Source: Ceratopteris richardii (Eukaryota; Streptophyta; Polypodiopsida; Polypodiales; Pteridaceae). Taken from it: 64,000 bases of DNA. Shown one piece after another: positions 35,873-47,453 of this stretch. Where the stretch lies: positions 193,564,432 to 193,628,431 of the forward strand of contig CM035415.1 in the NCBI GenBank assembly GCA_020310875.1. The letters are read 5' to 3'. Numbering within the stretch: the first letter of the stretch is position 1; the number at the start of each line of letters is the position of its first letter. The notes below the pieces were generated by a model. The model made no database searches. It saw nothing but the letters and a program-made list of their open reading frames with translations, and was not told the origin of the DNA. Made by a program: the position numbers and the translations under genes.

Positions 35873-37143
35873 TGTGAAGAGATGGATAGGTATGTGTTGA
35901 AGATGAAGAGGTGTTGCAAAATCTTTGCTCTACACCAGCCAAATGAACTCCAGGAGTAGATGGTGGGCCCTTTTAGCTTGCCAATGGATGTATTAGACAC
36001 CCTATGTACCTTGGAAGATCACTCTCAAAAAGATAGATCAAAACAGATAAGTTGGAGTTAGCTCAGAGGTGAAAACTTGCTATTCTTGGTTGATACACCT
36101 GTCCAGTGTTTTACATAATTCTCTGAGCACAGCAGCAATTAGATTAATTCCTCTTGGGGAAGGCTAGGTAGCTTAAAGAGCTAACTTTAGAAAGTAATCT
36201 CATCAAAAATAACAAACCACACACTGAGAATGACTTTTAACAAGTGATGACATCATCCCGATTTTCACGGGCTGCTACAGAAATAGACCAGTGAGCAGAA
36301 AAAGTAACATAACTCAAGATGTAAGAATTCAATGATCATGAAAATTTGTATGCTTATACTAGACAATAAGTTGAATCCAACAAGCTTTAAATCACTGAAT
36401 TTGGATGAGTAAACACTGAGAAAGGACTCTGACAAGATGACTGAAAAAGTCGGGTACCTGACAGAGAAGTGAAGATGAACATACCCTGTTGACTTCAAAT
36501 GAACATAACTGAAGATTCCAACATCCAAATGACATGCAAATTTGTGAGCATATAGTAGACTTGTAGAGCTAACTTTACCAAGTTAAATCACTGAAAATGA
36601 TGAACCAAGTGCAGAGAAACAATCTCTGCAAGCTGACTGAGAAAAACTGAAGTAATGGCAGTGAGTAGTACACATCACAAGAACATGGAAAGATGACCTC
36701 AAATAATCATAAAAATGAAATTATATTTCTTGTACAATACAATAACTTACTGATACATATGTGTGCCTTGTAATCACACCTTGATATGGCATAAAGCTCA
36801 GCTCTTGGAGGTCTTCACATAGGTCTCTCTAGCCACGACTAAAATTGCCATCTATTTATAGTTGAGTTTGGGAGGGTAACTTCCCTCAATCACTCTCCAA
36901 TCAATCAATGATTGATTTGATTCTCTACCTACCACAAATCACGAATTCGTGGCTCCTCTTTCCATTCTTGATCATGTGGACTCAACCACTTAAGATTCTC
37001 TTACTTTTACATTAAGTAAACTCTTCAAAAGTTACAAGAGGTAGTTCACAAGTGAACTTTACATAGTCTTCTTTTTAAAGCTTCTTCTAAGACTTTGTGA
37101 GACTCAAGCCAATACTTAAGCTTGTCATAGACTTGCTCCAACA
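35873..37143 (-). repeat. 3' LTR of E3a
   Basis: 1271 bp, TGTGAAGAG to CCAACA, the same family as 44429-45698 and 49592-50864. The minus-strand TATA box is TATAAATAGA at 36851-36860. The polypurine tract (GAGGGGGAGC) follows at 37144-37153. Confidence 0.92.
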
Positions 37144-37175
37144 GCTCCCCCTCAAGCCAAGTATGCTTGAGGTCT

Positions 37176-38525
37176 TCAATCTTCCAAGATTTCCTGCAAA
37201 CCAATCATAGCCTTGAATTTGCAAAGCTTTGTACCATCCAATGCTTTGGTTAGAATATCTGCACATTGTTGATGTGTGGACACATATGATATTTGAATCT
37301 CCTTGCTTAGGATCTTCTCTCGTACATAATGATAATGAACTTCAATATGTTTAGTCTTTGCATGAAAAATAGGATTAGCAGCCAAATGAATAGAACTCAT
37401 ATTGTCACAAAAAATAGTTGGAGTTCCAAACTCCAATCCAAGATCTTTGAACAATGTCTTCATCCACATAGCTTCCTGTGTAGCTATGGCAAGACCTCTA
37501 TATTCAGCTTCAGTAGAAGAGAGAGCAACTGTGGGTTGCTTCTTGGATGACCATGAAATAAGCTTTGAACCTACAAAGGTAAGATAACCTGAAGTGCTCC
37601 TTCTATCTTCCTTGGAGCCAGCCCAATCTGCATCAGAAAATAGCTTCAAACCTAAATCAGATACATAAGGATAATAAAGTCCTTCATTTATGGTTCCTTT
37701 GAGATACTTGAGAATCCTTTTGGCAGCATCCATATGTGGTTTCCTTGGTGTGTGCATAAATTGACTTAGCACACTCACACTGTAACATATATCTACTCTT
37801 GTCAATGTGGCATAGTTGAGACTACCCATTAGACTTTGATATGATGTGATGTCCTCTATGAGTTCACCTTCATGTGAGCTCAATTTGTGATTGACCTCCA
37901 TTGGAGTACCTGCAATCTTACAATCTTGCATCTTGAATTTTGCCAACATGTACTTAATGTACTTTCTTTGAGTGAGAAACAAACCATGATCTTTGTAGAC
38001 AACTTCCAAACCTAGGAAGTAGGTAAGTGAACCCAAATCACTTATCTTGAACTCTTCTCTCATCTGATCTTTGATCTTCTTCATACCATCTGCATCATTT
38101 CCTGTCAATATAATATCATCTACATATACACATAGGTAGATGACCTCAGAATTACTCTTTTTAATAAAGAGTGAAGGATCTGCTTTGCTTGGTTGAAAGC
38201 CTTTGTCCTCTTCTGTTATCCAACCATTCAAGAATGCATTCTTCACATCTAGTTGAAGTATCTTCCAATTCTTGGAAGAGGCAATACTAAGCAAAACCCT
38301 AATAGTAGGCATCTTTGCCACAGGAGAGAATGTCTCCTCATAATCAATTCCTGGAGTTTGTGCAAAGCCTTTTGCTACAAGCGTTGCCTTATACCTGTTA
38401 ATGGAACCATCAGAATTCTTCTTGAGTTTATAGACCCATCTTGAGCCTATTACCTTCATGGATGAAGTCTTGGGCACCAAATCCCAAGTGTTGTTTTCCT
38501 CAAGTGCTTCAATCTCTTCCTTCAT
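37176..38525 (-). pseudogene. E3a reverse transcriptase (internally deleted) and RNase H
   Basis: 449 codons in frame with the upstream segment, which is cut off by a stop at about 38570 (TAA where E3b has TCA). Motifs: [55 protein letters not shown], and the RNase H set SDADWAGSKEDRRS, SSTEAEY, CDNMSS. After GWITEE the sequence jumps to [10 protein letters not shown]. About 45 residues containing the [10 protein letters not shown] region are missing compared with E4 and E3b, a clean deletion of about 130 bp with cct at both ends. The enzyme would not be functional. Confidence 0.9.
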
Positions 38526-38567
38526 TGCATGCTTCCATTCTGTTTTTGCTTTGGCCTCTTCAAATGA

Positions 38568-40214
38568 TTATGGCTCCTCTTGGTTTATGTCCTGTGCTAT
38601 GTAGATAGAATGTTTAGTTACTAATGAGGTGTCAAACCCATACCTTTCTGGTTTTTTCTTTTCCCTCATAGATCTTCTTAAGCCATGATTTGATGATTCT
38701 GCCTCATGTCCAAGTTCCTGCAATTTTGCTTTACCTTTAGACTTCCATGCTTTGATCTTTTCCATCTGACATTCTTCATCATCCTCTGAGGTGTCTTGTT
38801 CTTCAATCTTTGATTGTTCTCTACCAAGCTTTGGAAAATCTTCTTCAAGATCATATGGTAAATTGACCTTCCTGCATGAATCTTCATACCATGAATTGTT
38901 CTCATCAAAAACTACATCTCTGCTTACCAAGAATCCTTTGTTGGTAGGGTTGTATAACCTGTAGCCCTTTTGATTGTTGTCATATCCAATAAATACACAC
39001 CTTTCTGCTTTTGGATCCATCTTGCCTCTAACCTGTGAAGGAACATGAGCAAAAGCAATACATCCAAAAATTTTACAATGATCTAAGCTTGGTCTTCTTC
39101 CATTCCAAGCCTCATATGGAGTCATTCCATCAAGGGATTTTGAAGGCAACCTGTTAATCAAGTAAGTGGCTGTAGATACAGCCTCAGCCCATAAGTAATT
39201 AGGTAAATGCTTTTCATTTAACATAGACCTTGCAGCTTCAACAATTGTCCTATTCCTCCTTTCTGCCACTCCATTTTGCTCAGGAGTGTACCTTGTAGTT
39301 ACCTCTCTTTTGATTCCTCTTTCTTGAAGAAAAGAATCAAAATCATGGGAGAAGTATTCTCCCCCTCCATCTGACCTTAGCCTTTTTAGTGATTTACCTG
39401 TTTGATTCTCCACAAGAGCCAAATATCTTTTGAAACATGAAAAAACTTCATCTTTGTGTTTCATAAAGAATAGGATAGTCCATCTGCTGCAATCATCAAT
39501 AAAGGAAACATAATACCTTGATCCTGATATTGAAGCTTCCTTGCTTGGTCCCCATACATCTGTATGAACCAACTCCAAGAGATCTCCATGCATATAACCT
39601 TTCTTCATGAATGGTAACCTGTGAGACTTTCCAAACTGACATGCACTACACTTATAAATCATATGTTGTTTTGACAAGTTAGGGAGTCCAAGTACACTTT
39701 GGTCCCTGCAAATTTGCTTTAATGGCCTTTCACCAATATGTGCTAACCTTTTGTGCCATACTTCCAATTTTGTGAGTGTCTGACTGCCATAATTAAATAG
39801 AGCAATGGTTCTAGTGTCCTGTAATTCAAATGTGAACAATCTACCTGTCTTTTCACCTTTTGCAATTCTTCTGAATCCTTGACTTGGATCTTCAACAAAT
39901 GCTCCTGCCTTTGTGAACCTGACTTGCAACCCTTTCTCTACTATCTGCCCAACACTTATCAAACTCTTTGTAATGGTAGGGACATAGAGTACCTTACTGA
40001 GTAGGTTGATGTTTCCATCAGGTGCTTTGACATTGCCTATTTTCTCCACAGGATGTTTTGTATCATCTCCTGTTTGTACCTCATGCTTATTCCTTGGATC
40101 TTCTAAATCTGATAGGAGTGCCACATTTCCTGCCACATGATTTGAACAACCTGAATCTATGTAGAAAACATGCTCATCAGATTTACCTTGTGGCATAGCC
40201 ATGTTCATGATCAA
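38568..40214 (-). pseudogene. E3a protease and integrase
   Basis: 548 codons: protease DSG in FYIDSGCSNH, H2C2 zinc region (VWHKRLAH to CSAC), integrase core with HTDVWGPS, SDGGGEYFS and NGVAERRN (D, D, E all present), then the insert-like KAERCVFIGYD region and [14 protein letters not shown] before the reverse transcriptase. The open frame starts internally; the real start is in gag, from which it is separated by a one-base shift near 40470. This is the only E3 copy here with a full integrase core. Confidence 0.92.
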
Positions 40215-40423
40215 TAATGAATCCTCTTTGTTTGAGTCTTTTGTGTAGTTATTGTAGTCTCTCCTTCCTTTGTAGCCTCCTTGATAGTTTGAATGATTGT
40301 AGTTGTTGTAGTTGCCATGATAATTGTTGAACCTTCCTCTTGAGTAGCCATAACTTCCTCTATTGTATCCTCTACCTCTTTGATTCCTGGAATTCCTAAA
40401 GCAATTTTCAGTTGTATGATTAG

Positions 40424-40834
40424 TTAATCCACAAATAGAACATGAGTTGGAGTCTTGGGATCTCCCCTGCCTTGTCTACCTCCTCTTCCTCTACCTCTGC
40501 CATGTCTTCCTCTACCTGCATAGTTAGCTTGATATGTACCTGCTTCATCATCCACTTTCTTTGCCTTTCCTTTGTTATCTTTAGACTTGCTTTTATCCGT
40601 GTATAAAGCTGAAGATTGATTACCTTTAGAGCTTTCTCCATTTTTGATAAGCTTTGCCTCTTGAGTAAGTAATTGTCCAATGAGTGTGTTGAAATCAGGT
40701 ACATGCATGTCCATGTACAAATCCATAGCTGTGGTGAATGCTTCCCACTTATCATCTGCCTTCAAGCCATTGATGACCTGCCTTACAATTTGCTCTTCAT
40801 CTATTACCTCTCCAATGCTTCCCAATTGATCCGC
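40424..40834 (-). pseudogene. E3a gag, C-terminal part
   Basis: QLGSIGEVIDEEQIVRQVINGL through a glycine/arginine-rich stretch (GRGRGGRQGRG). It matches E3b exactly in design. A one-base deletion in a C run (four where E3b has five) shifts the frame before the zinc knuckle. Upstream of 40834 the sequence belongs to another family. Confidence 0.87.
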
Positions 40835-41292
40835 ATGTACATTCATGCCAATAGATGCAAGTGACTCACATATTCTTTTGATTTTCAGGGTGTAGTCAAT
40901 TACCCGCATGCCCTATTTCTCTTGTGTACGCAGCTCGTTATGAGTTGCAATTTCCATGCATTTGTATTGGTCTCATATAATGTGACCAAACTGTTCCAAG
41001 CCTCCTTTGGATTTTTGGCATCATGTATGTGCCAATCATGCTATCTTGTATGCTAAAAGATAGCCAATACATTACCTTTCATACTCCTTGATTCCATTCC
41101 TCATATGCTCTTAACTAATCCGCAGTCTGATTACTCTCTGATAACAGTGGAGCATTTTCGTTCTCTCCTTCAATGTACTTCTAGTAGTCTTTCCCCATCA
41201 AAAAAATTTTCATTCTGAATCTTCAAGCATGGAAGTTGTTCTTGTCCAGCTTATCACTCATAAGCTGACTCATTCCATTTGTGTTTGCCATT
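40835..41292 (-). pseudogene. Gag start of a second Copia family fused to E3a
   Basis: The minus strand from 41292 reads MANTNGMSQLMSDKLDKNNF, then GKDY, KYIEGENENAPLLSES and (after frameshifts) YTLKIKRICESLASIGMNV, a Copia gag of a different group from E3. Several stops interrupt it. It joins E3 gag at an 8-base sequence (TGATCCGC, 40827-40834) that both parents share. Confidence 0.82.
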
Positions 41293-41633
41293 TTTGCAAA
41301 AATTCACAAAACTGCAAAAACACTATAAGCAGTACTTTTGCTTGAACACTATTGCATTGTGGTGTAGTATTTTGATCTCAAAAAGACATAGTTTTTGTGT
41401 ATGAATAGTACACAAAATTTCTTGAAATTCTTGATCTAGAATATATGAGTGTTTTCAATAGGATGCAATTTAAAATTTTGCAAACTGACCTTATTTTGTG
41501 TGAGCCCCACCTTGCAAGCTCGAAATGGAGCAATCTAAGGTCATTTGTGAATCCCGATTTCTCCATGCCTTCTTGCGTACTCTTCACTATCGGCCTTCTC
41601 CATGAGCTCTCTATAGCCACTGTTATAACTTAT
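41293..41633. other. Unassigned DNA
   Basis: Possibly the leader of the second Copia family. I found no recognisable primer site or LTR end. Confidence 0.4.
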
Positions 41634-41830
41634 GGAATATGTTGAACAATGCATTGTTGGAGTGTAACATGGAATATGTTGGCCAATGCATTGTTGGATT
41701 GTAACATGGAATATGTTGAACAATGCATTGTTGGAGTGTAACATGGAATATGTTGGCCAATGCATTGTTGGATTGTAACATGGAATATGTTGAACAATGC
41801 ATTGTTGTATTGTTAAACTATTATTGAACA
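41634..41830. repeat. 37-bp tandem repeat, alternating in two variants
   Basis: About five copies of a 37-bp unit containing ATGGAATATGTTG and CAATGCATTG. Copies alternate between GAACAATGC and GGCCAATGC and between GGAGTGT and GGATTGT, giving a 74-bp higher period. AACAATGCATTGTT is a perfect 14-bp palindrome. Confidence 0.93.
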
Positions 41831-41879
41831 ATGCATTGTTAAAGTGTTATATTATTAATGTATTAATGTGTTTTTGATG

Positions 41880-42319
41880 TTTTTGATATAGCAGCTGAAG
41901 GTTCGTGAGGAGTGTGCAAAGCATGAAAGGGTGGATATCAATAATCTGAATAATTATTATTTAGCTTGTAAATAAACCCTCATAGAAGATTCTATTGTTA
42001 GAAATAGTTAGAAAAGTAATGGTTAGAGTAAGGGTCGTTATAGACCACAGTTTTTGTTATTGAAAGCAATGGCTTTCTATAAAAGTTACCAACTTTTAGT
42101 TTCACGCTTGCTTTTCGAAGCCACCCTCATGTAACCACTCTTTTCGACATAATCAAAAAGTCCTATAAATACATGCACTCTGTGGACTGTCGAAACAGAG
42201 TGCATGGGGGGAGATCGCACCCAATGCTGCGTTTAGTCTCGTCTCTTATTGTCTCTATTTGTCTGTGTGTTTTTAGCGTTCGTAATCTCTGTATGTGCGT
42301 GAGCAAGATTGTGACAACA
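41880..42319 (+). repeat. 5' LTR of G3 (left end uncertain)
   Basis: Ends ACAACA at 42319, one base before a primer site. A TATA box TATAAATA at 42164-42171 and a CA-rich start region fit an LTR. The left end was not determined, and no second LTR is present. Confidence 0.65.
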
Positions 42320-42320
42320 G

Positions 42321-42332
42321 TGGTATTAGAGC
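42321..42332 (+). other. Primer binding site of G3, variant (TGGTATTAGAGC)
   Basis: One base differs from the initiator-Met site, in a position that suggests decay. It sits one base after the LTR end. Confidence 0.8.
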
Positions 42333-42440
42333 TCTGCATGCGTCAATACAGAGGGTTCTGTTCCATCTCTGTCTTCATCTTCCTCTTCGTCTTCGGTTCC
42401 GGTTCCTATAGACGTCGACTAAGGCAAAGAACTTAGGCAA

Positions 42441-42512
42441 TACATTGGCAACATTGGCAACATTGGCAACATTGGCAACATTGGCAACATTGGCAACATT
42501 GGCAACATTGGC
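42441..42512. repeat. Eight tandem copies of the 9-bp unit ACATTGGCA
   Basis: Perfect 9-bp repeats in the G3 leader. Confidence 0.97.
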
Positions 42513-42558
42513 ACCCAAGGCTCCCTTGGCGACCGTTGGCTACGTGCGAGGGAATTTT

Positions 42559-42688
42559 AATTTTTGAGTGGCAATAGAGTGGTTTAGATTCCCTAAGGTA
42601 GGAGGATTTGAACCCACAACCTCCTACTTTCAAGGGAAGTACTTTTACCACTACACTCTTTCTTGGAGTTGTCACTCAAGTTCTCTCC
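42559..42688 (-). mobile_element. Probable tRNA-derived SINE or tRNA-like insertion in the G3 leader
   Basis: The minus strand carries an A-box-like GTGTAGTGGTAAAAGT (42641-42656) and a B box GGTTCAAATCC (42604-42614), spaced as in a tRNA gene, with GGAGGTTGTGGGTTCAAA similar to the L1 LTR segment. The region is bounded by an imperfect 11-bp inverted repeat (TTGAGTGGCAA and TTGTCACTCAA). No clear target duplication or poly(A) tail was seen, so the limits are approximate. Confidence 0.5.
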
Positions 42689-42744
42689 TCTTATATTTAA
42701 CAACTTTTGAAGGCGGCATGGCATGACGTGACGCGGTGCGTTTG

Positions 42745-42927
42745 AGGGTACACTTCTCAGGGTACACTTCTCAGGGTACACTTCTCAGGGTACACTTCTT
42801 AGGGTACACTTCTCAGGGTACACTTCCCAGGGTACATCCAGACAGGGTACATCCTGTCAAGGTACAACAGGGTACATCCAGACAGGGTACATTCTGTTAA
42901 GGCACATTTCCTGAGGGTACATCCCGA
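42745..42927. repeat. 14-bp tandem repeat (AGGGTACACTTCTC), six units then diverged copies
   Basis: Six near-perfect 14-bp units at 42745-42828, followed by about six variants built on AGGGTACATCC of 9 to 16 bases. It lies directly upstream of the G3 gag ATG. Confidence 0.93.
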
Positions 42928-42961
42928 GAAGAAAGCACTACCTTAAGGGTCCAAGAGCACC

Positions 42962-43597
42962 ATGGAGGATTACAGTAATTCACCTCTACCTGAGGCAACA
43001 CTTGAACAACAACTAGAGCTTTTGCGGCATGAGCTTCTAGGAGCTCACAACGAGATCAAGCAATGTGATGAAGTCCTCAATATACAAACTGAGGCAGAAA
43101 ACCTTACAATAGTAGTTGGTTTGGAGGTGGGAATCCAAGCTAAGCTTCACACCTTACAACCTACAACCCTCAACGAGGCTATATCTTTTGCCTATGATGC
43201 AGAAAAAGAATTCCAGTCCATAACCAAGTCAATCCGTCTACAACAATTGTGTCAATGACCACTTTCTGTTAAACGTGCATTTCCTATGAAGCGTACTTTT
43301 AATGCCCCATCTTACCCTAGTTTTCCTCGTCCTCCACAATCTAGTTACTCAACTCCACCTGTTGCTTCATCTCTCCAACCAACCAAACCACCTACCCTTC
43401 AAACTTCAGTGGTGGATGCCCAACAGAAGCGACCACGAATCACTTGTTGGAATTGTGGTAAATATGGACATACAAAAACAAGATGCCGATTGCAACCTCT
43501 TCACATGAAACCGGCTACAACTCAATTGCATAACATGGAGGTCCATAATGAAGAAATTCCTCTTGTTTGGACAGAGGAATCAGTGGAGAAAGACTGA
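42962..43597 (+). pseudogene. G3 gag, internally deleted
   Basis: Starts MEDYSNSPLPEATLEQQLEL, then runs after about 40 residues into TLQPTTLNEAISFAYDAEKE, which is the end of a Gypsy capsid domain; the centre of the capsid is missing. After a TGA the frame continues with the zinc knuckle CWNCGKYGHTKTRC (C-x2-C-x4-H-x4-C). G3 was a + strand Gypsy element. Confidence 0.82.
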
Positions 43598-43603
43598 AGT
43601 ACC

Positions 43604-44428
43604 TTGGGTAATGATATCTCTCTTCACTCTCTACTTTGCATGCAGGGTACAATAAATAATAAACTAGTTAAAATTCTACATGACGATGGTAGTTCACATG
43701 ACTTCGTTTCACGTTTATTAGTACAAGAACTTAAATTACAAATGTTTCCTTCCTTGTATAAAGTGAAAGCTGCATTTCAAGGTAGTCCTTATAATGTAAC
43801 ACGAGAAGTGCAAAATGTTACGATTATCATAGGCCCATATATTGATTCATGAACATTTTTAATTGCACCTTTGCAATCTTATGATGTTATACTAGGTATG
43901 CCTTTTTGTCACCATTATAACCCACGTATTGACTACCATACGCATACTTTTAACTTTGAATTCAAAGGTCAAGTCATTAGTTTGTCTGCATGGCATGATT
44001 TTCAATCGTTTCCACTGATTAGTCACGCTCAAGTAAAACCTGCATTTAGGAAAGGATTCAAGTCATGCATTGTTTTTGTCAATGTCATCAATGATTATAC
44101 TCATACACTTCTTGATGCATATAAACCTTTCATAAGTACTTATAAGGATTGTTTTATGTCTGAGTATCCCTCTGAACTACCACCCTCTCGAGGCTCCTTT
44201 GACCATAGCATAGACTTAGTCCTTGGTAGCTCTCCTCCTCATAAAGCAGCTTATAGACATGGCCCACTACACCAAAAGGAAATAGAAAACCAAGTAAAAG
44301 ACTTACTACAAAAAAAAAGACTTATAATGCCTAGTTCTTCCCCATTTGGAGCACCAGTTTTCTTAGTTGAGAAGAAGAATGGAGCACCAATTTTCTTAGT
44401 TGAGAAGAAGAATAAAACTTATCGAATA
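43604..44428 (+). pseudogene. G3 protease and start of reverse transcriptase
   Basis: The protease has HDDGSSHDFVS where DSG is usual, so the triad position is DDG, and YDVILGMPF. The reverse transcriptase start is SPFGAPVFLVEKKNG, in which 33 bases (44348-44380) are tandemly repeated at 44381-44413, adding 11 codons in frame. It is cut at KTYRI by E3b and resumes at 50870. A TGA at about 43850 breaks the frame. Confidence 0.85.
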
Positions 44429-45698
44429 TGTGAAGAGATGGATAGGTATGTGCTTGAAGATGAAGAGGTGTTGCAAAATCGTTGATCTACACCAGCCAAA
44501 TGAACTCCACGACTATATGGTGGGCCCTTTTAGCTTGCCAATGGATGTATTAGAAACCCTATGTACCTTGGAAGATCACTCTCAAAAAGATAGATCAAAA
44601 CAGATAAGTTGGAGTTAGCTCAGAGATGAAAACTTGCTATTCTTGGTTCATACACCTGTCCAGTGTTTTACATAATTCTCTGCGCACAGCAGCAATTAGC
44701 TTAATTCCTCTTGTGGAAGTCTAGGTAGCTTAAAGAGCTAACTTTAAAGAGTAATCTCATCAAAAATAATGAACCACACACTGAGAATGAGTTTTAACAA
44801 GTGATGACATCACCCCATTTTTCACGGGCTGCTACAGAAATAGACCAGTGAGCACAAAAATCAACCTAACTCTAAATGTAGAAATCCAATGATTATGAAA
44901 ATTTGTATGGTTATACTAGACCGTAAGCTGAATCCAATAAGGTTTAAATCACTGAATTTGGATACGTAACCACTGAGAAACACCTCTGACAAGATGCGTG
45001 AAAAAGTCGGGTACCTGACAGAGAGGTGAAGATGAACAGACCCTGTTGACTTCAAATGAACATAACTGAAGATTTCAACATGCAAATGACATGAAAATTT
45101 GTGAGAATATAGTAGACTTATAGAGCTAACTTTAACAAGTTAAATCACTGAAAATGATGCACCAAGCTCAGAGAAAACATCTCTGCAAGCTGACTGAGAA
45201 AACTGAGAGTAATGGCAGTGAGTAGTACACTTCACAACAACATGGAAAGATGAACTCAAATAATCATGAAAATGAAAGTATATTGCTTGTACAATACAAT
45301 GACTTACTGATAAATATGTGTGCCTTGTAATCACACCTTGATATGGCATAAAGCTCAGCTCTTGGAGGTCTTCACATAGGTCTCTCTAACCACCTAAAAC
45401 TGCCATCTATTTATAGTTGAGTTTGGGAGGCTAACTTCCCTCAATCACTCTCCAATCAATCAATGATTGATTTGATTCTCTACCTACCACAAATCACAAA
45501 TTCGTGGCTCCTCTTTCCATTCTTGATCATGTGGACTCAACCACTTAAGATTCTCTTACTTTTACATTAAGTAAACTCTTCAAAAGTTACAAGAGGTAGT
45601 TCACAAGTGAACTTTACATAGTCTTCATTTTAAAGCTTCTTTTATGACTTTGTGGGACTCAAGCCAATACTTAGGCTTGTCATAGACTTGCTCCAACA
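44429..45698 (-). repeat. 3' LTR of E3b
   Basis: 1270 bp, TGTGAAGAG to CCAACA, with the polypurine tract GAGGGGGAGC (minus strand) at 45699-45708. Confidence 0.94.
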
Positions 45699-45729
45699 GC
45701 TCCCCCTCAAGCCAAGTATGCTTAGGTCT

Positions 45730-46767
45730 TCAATCTTCCAAGATTACTTGCAAACCAATCATAGCCTTGAATTTGCAAAGCTTTGTACCATCCAATGCTT
45801 TGGTTAGAATATCTACACATTGTTGATAAGTGGACACATATGATATTTGAATCTCTTTGCTTAGAACCTTCTCTCGTACATAGTGATAATGAACTTCAAT
45901 ATGTTTAGTCCTTGCATGAAAAATAGGATTAGCAGCCAAGTGACTAGAACTCATATTGTCACCAAAAATAGTTGGAGTTCCAAACTCCAATCCAAGATCT
46001 TTGAATAATGTCTTCATCCACATAGCTTCTTGTGTAGCTATGGCAAGACCTCTATATTCAGCTTCAGTAGAAGAGAGAGCAACTGTGGGTTGCTTCTTGG
46101 ATGACCATGAAATAAGCTTTGAACCTGCAAAGGTAAGATAACCTGAAGTGCTCCTTCTATCTTCCTTGGAGCCAGCCCAATCTGCATCAGAAAATAGCTT
46201 CAAACCTAAATCAGATACATAAGGATAATAAAGTACTTCATTTATGGTTCCTTTGAGATACTTGAGAATCCTTTTGGCAGCATCCATATGTGGTTTCCTT
46301 GGTGTGTGCATAAATTGACTTAGCACACTCACACTGTAACATATATCTACTCTTGTCAATGTGGCATAGTTGAGACTACCCACTAGACTTTGATATGATG
46401 TGATGTCCTCTATGAGTTCACCTTCATGTGAGCTCAATTTGTGATTGACCTCCATTGGAGTACCTGCAATCTTACAATCTTGCATCTTGAATTTTGCCAA
46501 CATGTCCTTAATGTACTTCCTTTGAGTGAGAAACAAACCATGATCTTTGTAGACAACTTCCAAACCTAGGAAGTAGGTAAGTGAACCCAAATCACTTATC
46601 TTGAACTCTTCTCTCATCTGATCTTTGATCTTCTTCATACCATCTGCATCATTTCCTGTCAATATAATATCATCTACATATACACATAGGTAGATGACCT
46701 CGGAATTACTCTTTTTAATAAAGAGTGAAGGATCTGCCTTGCTTGGTTGAAAGCCTTTGTCCTGCAA
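45730..46767 (-). pseudogene. E3b reverse transcriptase C-terminal part and RNase H
   Basis: 345 codons from the [14 protein letters not shown] region, with [30 protein letters not shown] and GDNMSS. It is nearly identical to the E3a segment. It is separated from the upstream frame by a loss of four or five bases near 46788, after QAPR. Confidence 0.9.
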
Positions 46768-46787
46768 GAATGAAACAAGCCTGAAAT

Positions 46788-47447
46788 TCCTCTTGGAGCT
46801 TGCTTGAGACCATACAATGCTTTGTTAAGTTTACACACATAATCAGGATAAACTTGATTCTCAAAACCAGGTGGTTGTGCCATATATACCTCTTCTGTTA
46901 TCCAACCATTCAAGAATGCATTCTTTACATCTAGTTGAAGTATCTTCCAATTCTTGGAAGAGGCAATACTAAGCAAAACCCTAATAGTAGGCATCTTTGC
47001 CACAGGAGAGAAAGTCTCCTCATAATCAATTCCCTGAGTTTGTGCAAAGCCTTTTGCCACAAGCCTTGCCTTATACCTGTTAATTGAACCATCAGAATTC
47101 TTCTTGAGTTTATAGACCCATCTTGAGCCTATTACCTTCATGGATGAAGTCTTGGGCACCAAATCCCAAGTGTTGTTTTCCTCAAGTGCTTCAATCTCTT
47201 CCTTCATTGCATGCTTCCATTCTGTTTTTGCTTTGGCCTCTTCAAATGATGATGGCTCCTCTTGGTTTATGTCCTGTGCTATGTAGATAGAATGTTTAGT
47301 TACTAATGAGGTGTCAAACCCATACCTTTCTGGTTTTTTCTTTTCCCTCATAGATCTTCTTAGGCCATGATGTGATGATTGTGCTTCATGTCCAAGTTCT
47401 TGCAATTTTGCTTTACCTTTAGACTTCCATGCTTTGATCTTTTCCAT
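46788..47447 (-). pseudogene. E3b reverse transcriptase N-terminal part
   Basis: Reads from [18 protein letters not shown] through [40 protein letters not shown] to [10 protein letters not shown], then shifts frame. This copy keeps the piece that E3a has lost. Confidence 0.9.
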
Positions 47448-47453
47448 GTGAGA

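Larger units (their letters stand above)
35873..41292 (-). mobile_element. E3a: Copia retrotransposon, 5' LTR missing, chimeric gag
   Basis: The minus-strand internal region and 3' LTR (35873-37143) match E3b closely. Instead of its own 5' gag, primer site and LTR, the element joins near 40830 to the gag start of a different Copia family. The left flank is TGGAG; no partner duplication was found because the other end is lost. Other lesions are a one-base deletion near 40470, a stop at about 38570 and an in-frame loss in reverse transcriptase near 38210. Confidence 0.88.

Noticed and set aside
43286..43597. Free-standing zinc-knuckle protein gene
   Set aside because: It is followed by protease and reverse transcriptase in the correct Gypsy order and preceded by gag sequence, so it is the nucleocapsid part of G3.
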